Positions 53,474 to 63,548 of a stretch of DNA of 64,000 nucleotides are shown here, piece by piece (position 1 is the first letter of the stretch; each line of letters begins with the position of its first letter). Under the pieces are notes generated by a model. That model did not search any database. It was given only the letters and a program-made list of their open reading frames with translations, and was not told the origin of the DNA. Location of the stretch: NCBI RefSeq assembly GCF_000372725.1, contig NW_005200170.1, positions 1 through 64,000 of the forward strand, written 5' to 3'. The position numbers and the translations under genes were made by a program. This stretch comes from Emiliania huxleyi CCMP1516. Taxonomy: Eukaryota > Haptophyta > Isochrysidales > Noelaerhabdaceae.

Positions 53474-55608
53474 TCACGCAGCGATCCTCGGGTGGTAGTG
53501 CGCGCCAAGCGCCACCGCCGCCGGCTGCTGCGGCGGCGAGTCGCACCAGTCCGCATAGTGCCGGCCGAGCCACAGCCGCTTGCACGCCGCGCCCTTGTAC
53601 GCGGGCAGTCGCTCCCCCTTGACCCAAGCGCTCACCATCGCCAGCGCCGCTGCGGGGCGGTCGGCGGGCACCAAGTGGCCGGCGCCTAATCATGAACTCT
53701 CACTTCATCATTGTACGAATCGCGAGCGGCCGGAACAAGGTGGCCGCTGCCCGCGACAGTGGCGAACGTGAGCCCGCTCGCGTACGTTTCGACGTGGCCA
53801 GCAAACTCGTAGCGCGGCGGAGCGCCCCACTTGCGCCGCGGCTCCGTCTGCGCGGCGCCGGCGACGCGCGGCACCCACCGCTCGGCGCCGACGTCCGGCA
53901 CGCCTGTTCACAGCTGGAGGCGTGAAGAGGCTCTGTCACACCGGCACGCACCGCTCGGCGCCGACGTCCGGCTCGCCCGTGTCTGCGAGGCCCGAGTAGA
54001 TGAGGGTGGGCACCCCCGCGGCGAGGAGGTCGCGGTAGGCGGGCCTGCGTCGTGAACACGGGGGTGTGGTGGGCGCACTGCATAGGACTGGAATACGGCC
54101 GAGGACGCGTCCTCTCGAGTGCTAGTCGGAATACACACGGCTCTGCACTCCGCATCTAGGTCGACTGGCTGTGCGTCCGCCTCCGTGATGTGGTAGTAGG
54201 GCGAGTCGCCGTCCCAGCTCTCCCACGCCAGCGGCGGCTCGCCTAGAAAGGGATATGGCGTTCACAGCACGTCTTTCCCCACCGCTCTCCCACGCCAGCG
54301 GCGGCTCGCCCGGCAGGATGACGCCGAGCGCGCGCTGTGTGGCCGGCAGCGCGAGGTACCTGATGATAAATGTACCACTGAGTGATCAACGATCAGTGCG
54401 AACCATCAGTGAGTGGCCGGCAGCGCGAGGTGCCTCAAGCGGTGCCTCAAGGCGCGAGGGTACCAGGGTACGGGAAGGAGATTGAGGTGGCCTAGGAGCC
54501 CAGAGGTACTAGCTGCTAGGTAGAGGAGGGCACGAGAAGGCCTCTCCAGGGGAGAGAGAGGTGGCCGAGCAGCCTAGAGTGGCCAGCAGGGCGGAGCAAC
54601 CTCGGAAGGACGCCCGTCGCACAAGCGAAGGCCGAGCCGTCGCCCCAGTTGCCTTGCCCGTCGGGGCCGCAAGGGGAGGACCAGTGGTACTGGTTGTACT
54701 CGCCAACCTCGACGAAGAGGGCCGACACCGCCGCCGCGCACCCGCGCGAGAGCTGGCCGGGCTGCCTGGGAGGGTTGGGGTTGGGGCGGGGCGAGTCAGG
54801 CTCACGGCGAGGGTCATGGCCATGGTCGTGACGGCTGCCTCCCCGTCCGGAGCTCGGCAGGTGTGCACTTCGACCGCGCGGTGGCGATGGCGGCCCTGCT
54901 GACTCCGGGCGCAAGTCGCTCGAGCGTCGAGACAAAGATGTCGAGCGAGTCGAGGCCGCAGCCGCCCTCGACGCCGTAGCCGACGCAGCCATTTCCGACG
55001 GCGATGCCGGCGAGCGCCACGCCTCTGGCCCGCAGGCTTGCGTCGCGCAGGACCAGCTGCGCCAGCAGTGGCACGTAGATGCCGCCGTAGCTCTCGCCGG
55101 CGAGGACCAGGCTGCGCGAAGCCTCGGCCGGCTGCGAGGCGTAGAAGGCTCTGAGCGTGGCGAGGTTCGCGAGCGCCGAGGTGGTGTCGTTCCACACGCG
55201 CGGGCAGCCGCCGAGGCAGCGCGAGAAGCCGACGCCGGCGGGCTGCTCCCACACCAGGAGCGAGCCGAGCCGGCTCCACGCGTGCGGGTTCGAGAAGGGC
55301 CGCCAGCCGTCGGAGGCGTCGAGGGAGAATGCGCCGGCGGCCGGCACGGACTGGAGGTTGAGAAGCGTCGGGCCAAGCTCGGTGAAGAAGCCCATCAGAG
55401 AGGAGGCGCCCGGGCCGCCGTTCATCCACGCGATCAGAGGGGTGGACTTGTCCTCATGCTCGACGTGCGCATGGAAGACGGAGCAGTCTCCGACGGGCGA
55501 GGTGACCTTGAGCATCCCGGCAGTGTAGCGAGCGGTCGCGTTGAGGGACAGGCCCGGCAGAGGGTGCGGCAGGGCGGCGGAAAGCGCGATCGAGAGCGTG
55601 GCGAGCAT
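53474..55608 (-). CDS. Serine carboxypeptidase (peptidase family S10)
   Basis: Multi-exon gene with a signal peptide (MLATLSIALSAALP), so secretory or vacuolar. Family S10 features: WMNGGPGASSLMGFF (oxyanion region), the nucleophile in LVLAGESYGG, VGNGC, the Asp region VPTLIYSGLADTG and the His region SGAGHLVPADRP, the last two only after intron removal. It probably trims C-terminal residues from peptides. Resolved introns (minus strand): 54433-54360, 54309-54243, 53976-53904 and 53745-53686. All are GC-AG and 60-74 nt, and each starts with a copy of the following exon. Exons between about 54860 and 54440 are only partly resolved. A TIR element sits 23 bp upstream of the start codon. Confidence 0.88.
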
Positions 55609-55630
55609 GGCGCCAAACCCGCGACACACA

Positions 55631-55812
55631 GGGTTCCAACTTTTTGCGGGGTATGGTATGGTAGTCTCGCGGCCCAAAGGGTGGGGGGGTATGGTCCTGA
55701 CCGCCCATCCCCGGTCTCCGGGAGGCTGGGTCTGTCAGCAGGCGGGGGGGGTATGGTCTCGAGGTGGGTTGCGCGAGACTACCATACCATACCCCGCAAA
55801 AAGTCCGAACCC
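55631..55812. mobile_element. TIR element, 182 bp (MITE-like)
   Basis: The left end (55631-55671) and right end (55771-55812) are inverted copies over about 41 bp with two or three differences. Each contains CTTTTTGCGGGGTATGGTAT. The interior has two GGGGGGGTATGGTC motifs. It lies in the promoter or 5' UTR of the carboxypeptidase. Confidence 0.85.
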
Positions 55813-56132
55813 AGCGACGTTTTTCTTCTTTGAGGGTGTTCACGGCTAAACGTCCTTCACTTCGCAGTGTCCCAGTTGTTGGTCGCTAACTGTATTTCGC
55901 CTTCCTATCCCGCGCTTGATGGTTAAAAGTACGTACACAACCCTCCTAGTAGGAGGTCCTAGCAAACCCTCCAGTCTAGCAACAAACAAAACAATGCGAA
56001 AAATCTCTCTCACTCTCTCTCCCAGTCTAGACACGCCCCTTGCAAGACCGGGTTTGCTAGTTGACGAAAGTTTTGCCGAGAGTACCATGCGCGTTGACTA
56101 ATACTTGATCCGAGATAGCCCAAGCACCCATC
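55813..56132. other. Intergenic, upstream of 5S
   Basis: AT-richer sequence with CCTCCTAGTAGGAGG (a short palindrome at about 55942) and CTCTCTCAC repeats. No gene. Confidence 0.5.
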
Positions 56133-56249
56133 ACATGCGGCCATATCACCGTGGGTTACCGCTTCCCATCTGAACAGCGAAGTCAAGCACGGTCGAGCTC
56201 AGGTAGTACTTCCATCCGGGAGGGGGAGGGAAGGCTGAGTGCTGCATGT
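56133..56249 (+). rRNA. 5S ribosomal RNA gene
   Basis: Characteristic eukaryotic 5S sequence: GCGGCCATATCACC, GAACAGCGAAGTCAAGC and GAGCTCAGGTAGTACTTCC. The ends pair as a 9-bp helix I (ACATGCGGC with GCTGCATGT, one G-U). A TTTT run, the RNA polymerase III terminator, starts at 56249. The intragenic A-box/C-box area is present. The segment 56215-56238 (helix IV/loop E side) departs from the usual GGGAGACCGCCTGGGAA form, so the copy may be a variant or an early pseudogene. Confidence 0.85.
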
Positions 56250-56349
56250 TTTGCCTCCCACATAAGCGGGCGCCGGAACGGCGCCGGATATTCCGGCTTC
56301 AGGGCGCTGGTACGCAGCTTTTTGCGCGTGGCAACGCCTCACCTCCGCC

Positions 56350-57546
56350 ATGGCCATGGCGTCGCGCTCCGGCAAGCGCGTCCGCACCGAGAGCGACGGC
56401 AACGGCGGTGAGGAGGGCGAGCCCGTGGCGGTCGCTGCCGGCTTCGAGGCACCCATCTTTGGCGCGCGCACCGTCGGCCAGGTCACCACGCTGGAGCTCG
56501 AGGGCGAGGACGGACCTCTGGCGTCCCTCAGCCTGCGCGGCGTGGCAAGCGATCACGCGGGTGCCTGGTACGTCGCGGCTGAGGACTCGTTCCTGCACGT
56601 CTCGGCGACCGGGCGCGTGCGCAGCATAGCAACCCTCGAGGACGAAGGCTTCTAGTTCTACTGCATCCCATCAGCCCGGATGGCAGCATGCTGGTTGTGG
56701 CCGACTTACATCCGTCGGGTGGAGGTGGCAACTGGCGCGGTCACGACGCTCGCGGGCAGCGGCGAAAAAGGCAATGCGGATGGCGTGGGCGATGCGGCGC
56801 AGTTCAACGAACCACACGGCCTCGCGGTCAGCCCGGACGGCAGCGCGCTGTTTGTGGCGGACTGCGACAACCACAAGATCCGTCGGGTGGAGGTGGCGAC
56901 TGATGCTGAGACTACGCTCGCGGGCAGCGGCGAAAACAGCGACGCGGATGGCGTGGGCGATGCGGCGCAATTCCACTTCCCACACAGCCTCGCGGTCAGC
57001 CCGGACGGCTGCGCGCTGTTTGTGAGGACTCCATCAACGACAAGATCCGGCGGGTGGAGGTGGCGACGGGTGCGGTGACTACGCTCGCGGGCAGCGGTGC
57101 CTGCGGCAGCGTTGATGGCGTGGGTGACGAGGCGCGGTTCGTATGCCTCGCGACCTCGCCATCAGCGCCGACGGCAGCACCCTCTCGGTCTGCGACTTTC
57201 GGCGGACCATGTTTGGCATCGGCATGAAGTAGCGCGACGCCGCCGAGGTCTCGTCCTGCGGCAGCTGGCGCAGATGTACCAGGTGCCGCGCCTCGAGCTG
57301 CTCTGCGCGCAGGAGCTGCAGGAGAGCGTCGGGCCGGCGAGCGCCGCGCCGCTGCTCGAGGCGGCGCACACGACGGGCGACGGGCGGCTCCTCGCGCAGT
57401 GCCGCCGCTTCGTGGCCGACCACGCCGCCGAGGTGCGCGCGAGCGGCGGCGTGGAGCAGCTGCGCGACCTCGGCGTGGCCAAGGGGCTGCTCGGCGACGC
57501 GCTCGACCAGGTGGCGGAGCTGAAGAAGGGGCGCGCGGCGGCCTGA
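56350..57546 (+). pseudogene. Disrupted NHL-repeat / BTB C-terminal protein
   Basis: An N-terminal segment (56350-56655) is followed by three NHL-type beta-propeller repeats. Each reads like DGVGDAAQFNEPHGLAVSPD, ALFVADCDNHKIRRVEV and TLAGSG. A C-terminal stretch (about 57250-57546: RQLAQMYQVPRLELLCAQEL, then AADHTTGD-like helices and a Leu/Lys end) resembles the region after a BTB domain. The frame is broken by a TAG at 56653-56655, frame changes near 56695, 57022 and 57140, and a TAG at 57230-57232. The BTB core itself is absent. A functional multi-exon gene is unlikely because breaks fall inside repeats. Confidence 0.65.
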
Positions 57547-58177
57547 CGCATTGACGCGCGCCGTCATTGTGTGTGGGTGAGCGGTCAGCGCGCCATGATG
57601 ATGATCCACACGGAGTGTATGTAACTGTATGTGCAAAGAAGAGACGATTCGACTTGGTGGATTTGGGCGAGAGTGGAAAACCTTTCTCCGTTTTCAAAGG
57701 CGGCGGCGGAGGGATGCGTCCTGTTGGCGGGCGGGGGACGTCGACCTGCACCTGGGCTGGAGAGTGGAGAGTACGAGAGACGGCAGTCGGCAGACGCGAC
57801 CTTCGTCGCTCGAGCTTCGTCGCTCTTGACGGGAGCGGGCGCCCGCGAAAGCGCACGCGGCAGCGAGGATACACGGCCCGCGTTTTCTCGTTTTTGGGGG
57901 CGCGCCGCCAGGCGCGTCCCCACTTTTGTATCACAGCTGCGAGGGCCAACCAAGGGATTCGGCGCGTCAAGTTAACTTGACCGCTCGTTCGGGCTTTGGG
58001 CCGCAGGCCGGCGCGCAGCGCCACGCCGCCAGGCGTCCGCCGGAGGCCCGCCGGAGGCTCTTCCTGCGGCCACATTCTGGCAAGATTCCGCCGCGCTCAG
58101 GCGCCCAGAGGATGCGTGCGCTGCGCTCAAACGTCGCGATTTGGCAATAGGCGCTCGAGCCGGCGCACAGCGGACGG
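57547..58177. other. Intergenic
   Basis: No supported gene. Confidence 0.4.
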
Positions 58178-58945
58178 GTGCGCCGCGCAGGGGGGGTCGG
58201 AGGGGTGCGAGAGGGGGCGTGGGTCAGGCGCGCACCGGCAGGCTCCGGGAGCGGCCGTCACGTCGAGGAGGGGGGCTGTCGGCGGCTCGAGCGGCGAGGC
58301 GTGCCACTCTGCTTCGCCGCCGACAGCCCCTCTTCCGAGCCGGCGCGTGGCGACGAGCCGCGGCCAGTGTCGCTGGTTCCTTTGGCGGCGCAGCGTTTAT
58401 CCCCCCCACCCGCGCCCGCCCGCCCGACCGCCCGCCCGCCCTCAGGCCTTGCCCCTTCGCAGGCGCGGGAGCGCTCGCCGGCGAGCACCTCCTACCTCTC
58501 CTCGCCCGGCTGCTCCCTTGCCCCGTCGCCCGCCGCGCCCTCGCCCGGCCTCAAGAGCTTGGCGGCCTTTGTCCGCCAGCTCAAGGCGTGGGACGAGGCG
58601 TGCGCCGACGGCCGCTCGTCGTGCTGGTTCGAGACGGAGGGCGACCTCCCGCGGCTGGCCGGGGAGGCGCTGCTGGCCGAGGCGGCCGCGACGGGCGCGA
58701 GGCGGATCGCCTTTGACGCCGTCGCGGCGCGTCTCGAGGCGACCGCGGCGCCGCCGCCGCCTCTCGGCACCGCCTTGGCCGCGTGGCCCACGGGATGGGG
58801 CATCGAGGAGGGCAACTTCTGCGGGCTGGCGCACTGGGCTGTGGAGGTGTGGCACGCGGCCGGGTCGGTCGACGCGAGCCGGTGGCAGGTCGAGGCTGAC
58901 GGAGGGCGCCTCTTCTTTGTGCGGGTCGCGGAAAAGGCCGCATAA
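58178..58945 (+). CDS. Orphan protein, 3' exon(s)
   Basis: Only the part from about 58463 is convincing: an acceptor (CCTTCGCAG at 58454-58462) opens an exon encoding a Ser/Pro-rich linker. This is followed by an ordered domain (LKSLAAFVRQLKAWDEAC, SCWFETEGDLPRLAGEALL, ARRIAFDAVAARLEA, GWGIEEGNFCGLAHWAVEVW, GRLFFVRVAEKA). No family is recognised. The upstream part of the frame is low-complexity and probably intron or another exon in a different frame. Confidence 0.5.
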   Translation: MRRAGGVGGVREGAWVRRAPAGSGSGRHVEEGGCRRLERRGVPLCFAADSPSSEPARGDEPRPVSLVPLAAQRLSPPPAPARPTARPPSGLAPSQARERSPASTSYLSSPGCSLAPSPAAPSPGLKSLAAFVRQLKAWDEACADGRSSCWFETEGDLPRLAGEALLAEAAATGARRIAFDAVAARLEATAAPPPPLGTALAAWPTGWGIEEGNFCGLAHWAVEVWHAAGSVDASRWQVEADGGRLFFVRVAEKAA

Positions 58946-58990
58946 TCGCGCTCTCCGCCGAGGCCCGCCTCGGCGACGGCGCTCGCCGCG

Positions 58991-58992
<2 letters not shown>

Positions 58993-59022
<30 letters not shown>
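58993..59022. repeat. AGC/AGT trinucleotide microsatellite
   Basis: Ten AGC-type triplets with one AGT, just after the orphan gene's stop. Confidence 0.85.
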
Positions 59023-59299
59023 CGTGATTCTTGACACATGATTACACTACACAGTCCTCCCTTCGGTTGTCGTTTCGACCCTGTTTTTTTCTTCTATCGC
59101 AGCGCACTCGCATCTGTGAGCCTAGCGCAGCGCGAACTCGCCGTCTGAGCCTAGCGCAGCGCGAACTCGCTCTGAGCCTAGCGCAGCGCCTCGGAAAACA
59201 CCATTTTGGCTCGCCAACAAGCCCTCCGCGCCCCCACACCGTTAGGATAATACATTTTTGCCAGTCCCTTCCCCCGGCTGCGACTGCTGACTCACCATT

Positions 59300-61204
59300 A
59301 TGCGGCTCCCTCTTCTCGTTGTCGCCTGTGCGGCCGCCGCCTCCTCCGAGCTGGCGCCGGCGCCGGCGCCCGGCCACCGTCCGGCGCTTCCGCGGCAATG
59401 CAAGGCCGATCAGCTGGTTGCCGCGGGCGGCAAGCGCGGCGGAGCCGTGCCGGCCGTGTGGGCGCCTCCGTCGTACGGCTGGGCCATCCTCTCCAACTGG
59501 CTCTACTTTCTCTCCCTCGGCCTCAACGCCGTGAACGTGCAGTACCTCGTGCGGCTGATAGTGAACGCCGACGGCAGCACCGCGCCGAGCCCTGCGGCGA
59601 TCGCGCTGAGCGGGCGGGTGGAGACGGTGGACAAGCTGCTCACCTTCCTCGGCGTCGGCCTCCTCTCCGCCCTCTCCGACGTCCGTGGCCGCAAGCCGCT
59701 GATGGCATGGTCCGCTCTCGGCTTCGCCGCGACCAACCTGCTGCAGGCGTCCGCCGGTGCCGGATCCATCGGCCGGCTCTACCTCGCGGACCTCATCGAC
59801 GGGTGCTCGTCCTGCATGACGCCAATCTGCCAGGCGTACGTCGCGGACTGCTCGCCCGCCTCGCGGCGCGCGCAGAACCTCGGCGTCTCCCGCGCCGGTC
59901 GTGTGGACGACACGAAGAGAAGCCGACTCGAGAAAGAAGGTCAGTGTTGCGATAGGCGTCTTCCAGGGCCTGTCGGTGGGCGGCGCGTTCCTGCTCGCCT
60001 TCCCCATCGGAGGCGTGCTCGGAGCAAAGTTGGGCCCGCGCGCGCCGCTCCGGATCGCCGCCGCGCTGCAAGTCGTCAACGCCGCCCTCATCGCGCTGCT
60101 CGTGCCGGAGTCCAACCCGCCGCACCGGCGGCGGAGGCAGCAGGCCGACAGAGAGATGAGACATCCTCTCACACGGAGATGTAGTGCCGGAGTCCAACCC
60201 GCCGCACCGGCGGCGGAGGCAGCAGGCCGACAGAGAGATGAGACATCCTCTCACACGGAGATGTAGTGCCGGAGTCCAACCCGCCGCACCGGCGGCGGAG
60301 GCAGCAGCCGAGGTGCAGCCGAGGTGCAGCCGAGATGCACCTCAGAGCCTTCTCGCTCTCGACTGCAACCGCCCTCTACTGCATCTGCCGCAGGTGGACC
60401 TGAGGGAGGCCAACCCGATCGGTGCCCTCCGCCGCCTCTTCGGGCGAGCCGGGCTGCTGCGGAGCGCCGCGCTGGCATACGGTTTCGTCTCCCTCGCGCG
60501 CAACGCGCTCGACGCGCAGTTCGTCAACTACGCCAGCGTGCGGTCCGGCTGCACTGCAGCAGCTGACGCGTCTGCACCACGGATCGCCACTGATTGAGCC
60601 GATGCTGTCCCTATAGGTTTGGCTGGTCGCAGCAGCAGACGGGCCCGATCATGGTGGTGGTGGGCCTCATGCTCGCCGTCGCGCCAAGGCTGCTCGTGCC
60701 GCGCCTCGGCCCGCGACGCGCCGTCCTGCTGCCGCGCCCGCGTGAGCAGCGTCTGATCAACACACACACGCGTGAGCAGGCCTTCAGCGCGCCGTCCTCT
60801 ACGGGCTCGCTGTCTTCGCGGCCGGTCTCGGCGGCGCGGGCGCCTCCCCCTCGCCCACAGGCTTCCTCGCCTCCATCGTCGTCGTCTCGGTCGGCTGTGT
60901 CTGCATCCCCGCCCTCCAGGCCCTCCTCACCAACATCGCGCCGCCCGGCGAGCGAGGTGCACTCCTCGGCGCACTCGGCGCCCTCACCGAGCTCACCGGC
61001 GCCATCGGCTCGACGCTGTACGCCGCTGTCCTCGCCGCCTTCACCGCCGAGGCGCCGCCGCTGCCGCTGCCCGGGATGCACTTCTTCGTCGGCGCGGCGA
61101 TGCTGGTGGCCGCGTGGGCGCTCGCGGCGCGCGGCTTCGCCACACACGCGGCCGAGGCGCGCGCCGCCGCGGCGGCGGGGCCGGCCGGGGCCGCGGACGA
61201 GTAG
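59300..61204 (+). CDS. MFSD14/TCR-like major facilitator transporter, 5 exons
   Basis: Join 59300-59882, 59956-60143, 60394-60542, 60617-60708, 60780-61204; 478 residues, in phase throughout. A signal-peptide-like start (MRLPLLVVACAAAASS) is followed by about 12 helices. The motif-A region LLSALSDVRGRKPLMAWSAL and the second conserved loop LIDGCSSCMTPICQAYVAD are clear, as is the helix 5-6 region GVFQGLSVGGAFLLAFPIGG. The central loop begins VPESNPPHRRRRQQ and resumes VDLREANPIGAL, as in MFSD14/HIAT1 relatives. The substrate is unknown. Introns at 59883 and 60709 use GC donors; 60543 uses GT. All three start with a copy of the next exon. Intron 60144-60393 carries extra copies of the preceding exon end. 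Confidence 0.85.
60102..60310 (+). repeat. 82-bp tandem repeat spanning an exon-intron border
   Basis: Units start at 60102, 60184 and 60266 (the last partial). Unit 1 holds the real exon end; units 2 and 3 lie in the intron. Confidence 0.9.
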
Positions 61205-62942
61205 TTGCGCCGCGGCGTGTGTGTCCTCACTACTTGTGCGAGGGCGGAGCGGAGGCGCGACGGGGGGGCGTTCGGCCTCTGGTGGGGGCTCTGGGGCTCT
61301 GGTGCCGGCGTCACTACTCCGGCGTCACGTGGTGAGCGTGGAAGCTCTACACCTGCTGACTGCGCACTGTCACACAAGAGCACAGCGTACTTGTACCGCA
61401 ATAAAACCACCCCCGCCTCACGCTCGCCGAGCTCACAACCCGGCGCGAGCCGCATCGTCCATCGAGACTGACGTGGAGCAGTTCGACTTCAGCGCTGGGC
61501 CGCGAGCGCGAGTGCCGAGTGGATGGGACTGTGCCTTGTCGAGTGCGAGCAGTTGGGCTCCGCCGGGAGCATGAGGTGTTCTCTGGGCGCCAGCAGACGC
61601 GAGCGCGCGAGCGCGTATGTTGAACTGTGGACGCTCCACAGCAACACTCCAAGAACACTCGTTCACTCCAAGCGGGGTAGACACGTTCGTAATCGTTTTC
61701 TTTTCGGGTTTCGTGGGTTCCTACACAGATAAAAGAATGGACAAAAACAACTCTCTCCGCGCGCTCACTGACACAGGCGTTGGACAGGAAAAATATTAAT
61801 TGCGACAAAACTCTCTCTCCCGCACAATCAAGTGAACGACAACAAAAATCTCTCTCACAAGTGACAACAGTCAGAAGACAGAACACGCTCGGCTGGAGAC
61901 CGAGAGGCCCTGGACACGTGTCTGACGGGCACTCTAGTAGTCGCGCACGCTGGCGACTGGTGGGACAGTAACTAAGTGCCCATTCGTTTTTTGTTAGTTA
62001 CAGCGATCTCAGTGTTCTTCACACGGCTCTCTCTCTCGCTCTCTAAGCTCTCTCGGCCATCGCAAGAGCAGATTCTCAATGAGCTTGCGGCGAGGCCGAG
62101 GGCGGTCGAGTGCACGCAGCACGGAGCTAAGAGAGTGCCTCGCCGTCCTCGCAGGAGTCGCTTAGGCGGCTCCCGTGGTGTTAGTACCTGTGTCTGTCAG
62201 AGTACCCAGCGCGCGCGAGTTCCGTGCCAACCGAGACCCCTCCCCACCGCCCCGATCCCCCCACCCCCTTGCTCCCCTCCCCCCCTCGGAGGGCCGAACT
62301 GAGGCGCCCGTGGGGACCCCGCAATTCCCTTCCCCCCTCGGAGGGCCGGACAGAGGCGTCGAGGGGCCCCGCTCTTTCCCTCGCATAGCGGCCACTCTTC
62401 GGATCGCTGGTCGAGCGACCCGGGGGATGCCGGATGCCCCGCGCGCCTGACCCAGGCGCGAAAACGAATCTGCGAGGCGTGGCCGCTCATGCGGCCCGAT
62501 GGGGAGGAGCGGGGCGAACTACGGGGATCGGCTTCTTACACAGCCCTTCCCTGCAGCGAGCCCCCCTCCAACCCACCCGCGCTAGGTCTCGAGTTTGACG
62601 CATGGGGTCACTCCCGCGAAACTCGTGAACTAGCCGGGGCAGTCGGAGAAGGGGCAACTCCGTGCACTGACGGTCGGCCGTCAGAAACCACGCCTGCGTG
62701 GATCGCGTCACACCAATCCTCGCTACCCAACGCGGCCAAAGGATTTCTCTCTCTCAAGGATTTCCACCTCGAGAACCTCGAGAGAACCGTAAAAAGAAAG
62801 AAAGAAAACGGAGAACCCAAGGGAGGGATGGGAGGACGGCACGCCGCCACCACACAGGGATTTTAAGGAGAGGAAGGAGTGTGGTGCTAGCCGTCGCCCG
62901 AGAACCGTGCCAAGTGTTTTCCGAAAAATTCTTTTCGCAAAA
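61205..62942. other. Intergenic
   Basis: No supported gene. A duplicated CCCCTCGGAGGGCCG-containing block of about 55 bp lies at 62278-62380. A family A copy (plus orientation) lies at 62790-62900. Confidence 0.5.
62790..62900 (+). repeat. Dispersed repeat family A, opposite orientation
   Basis: It contains GAAAGAAAGAAAAC, GGGAGGGATGGGAGGACGGC, CCACACAGGGATTTTAAGG and GTGTGGTGCTAGCCGTCGCC, matching the reverse complement of 36370-36480. Confidence 0.85.
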
Positions 62943-63548
62943 ATGGCCCACCAAACGGGCACTCCACCAACCTTCTCGAGTAACCAAATGCTCGTGCAAA
63001 TCCTCGCGCTCTCCTTCAGCTTCACGCCGACGCCCCCGGCAAAGTCTGGGGCGGCGGCGGTGCACTCTCGCCGCAGTGCCTTCTCGCTGGGCACGTCGCT
63101 CGGACTTGCGCCACTGCTCTTCTCGTCCAGGGCGCTCGCGGCTTGTGACATCGAGCCAGAGTGCTCCTCGCCCAACCTCGGCGCGCCACGGTGGAGCAAG
63201 GCCGGCCAGCAAGCTGCTCGTGCCCTAGCGGACGTGCGTCTCAAGGAGGAGTCCATCGCCAAGGCTGCCGCGGACAAGAAGGCGGCCGAGGAGGAGGCTG
63301 CTAGGCAGAAAGCTGCCGCCGAGGCTGCAGCGGCCGCGGCGGAGAAGACTAAGAAGGAGGAAGAGCTGGCAGCGGCAGCGGCAGCGAAGGCCAAGGCGAA
63401 GGAGGCTAAGGCTGCGCCGCCCAAGGCCGCGGCGCCAAAGGCGGCAACGCCGGCCCCTTCGAAACCTGCGGCAAAGGCAGCTCCGGCCCCGAAAGGCGGC
63501 GGCGGCGAGTGCACGAAGCTTATCACCGGCCGTGAGGTCTGCAAGTAA
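62943..63548 (+). CDS. Probable thylakoid-lumen Ala/Lys-rich protein
   Basis: 201 residues. The N-terminus reads as a bipartite plastid leader. A first hydrophobic run (MLVQILALSFSFTP) is followed by a Ser/basic stretch and then a twin-arginine-like sequence, SRRSAFSLGTSLGLAPLLFS. This ends in an ALA cleavage-like site, as in proteins sent to the thylakoid lumen. The mature part has two Cys near its start (CDIEPEC), then a long Ala/Lys/Glu coiled coil and a Pro/Ala/Lys tail ending CTKLITGREVCK. No known domain; location is inferred from the leader. ATGs at 62943 and 62988 are both possible starts. Confidence 0.7.
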   Translation: MAHQTGTPPTFSSNQMLVQILALSFSFTPTPPAKSGAAAVHSRRSAFSLGTSLGLAPLLFSSRALAACDIEPECSSPNLGAPRWSKAGQQAARALADVRLKEESIAKAAADKKAAEEEAARQKAAAEAAAAAAEKTKKEEELAAAAAAKAKAKEAKAAPPKAAAPKAATPAPSKPAAKAAPAPKGGGGECTKLITGREVCK

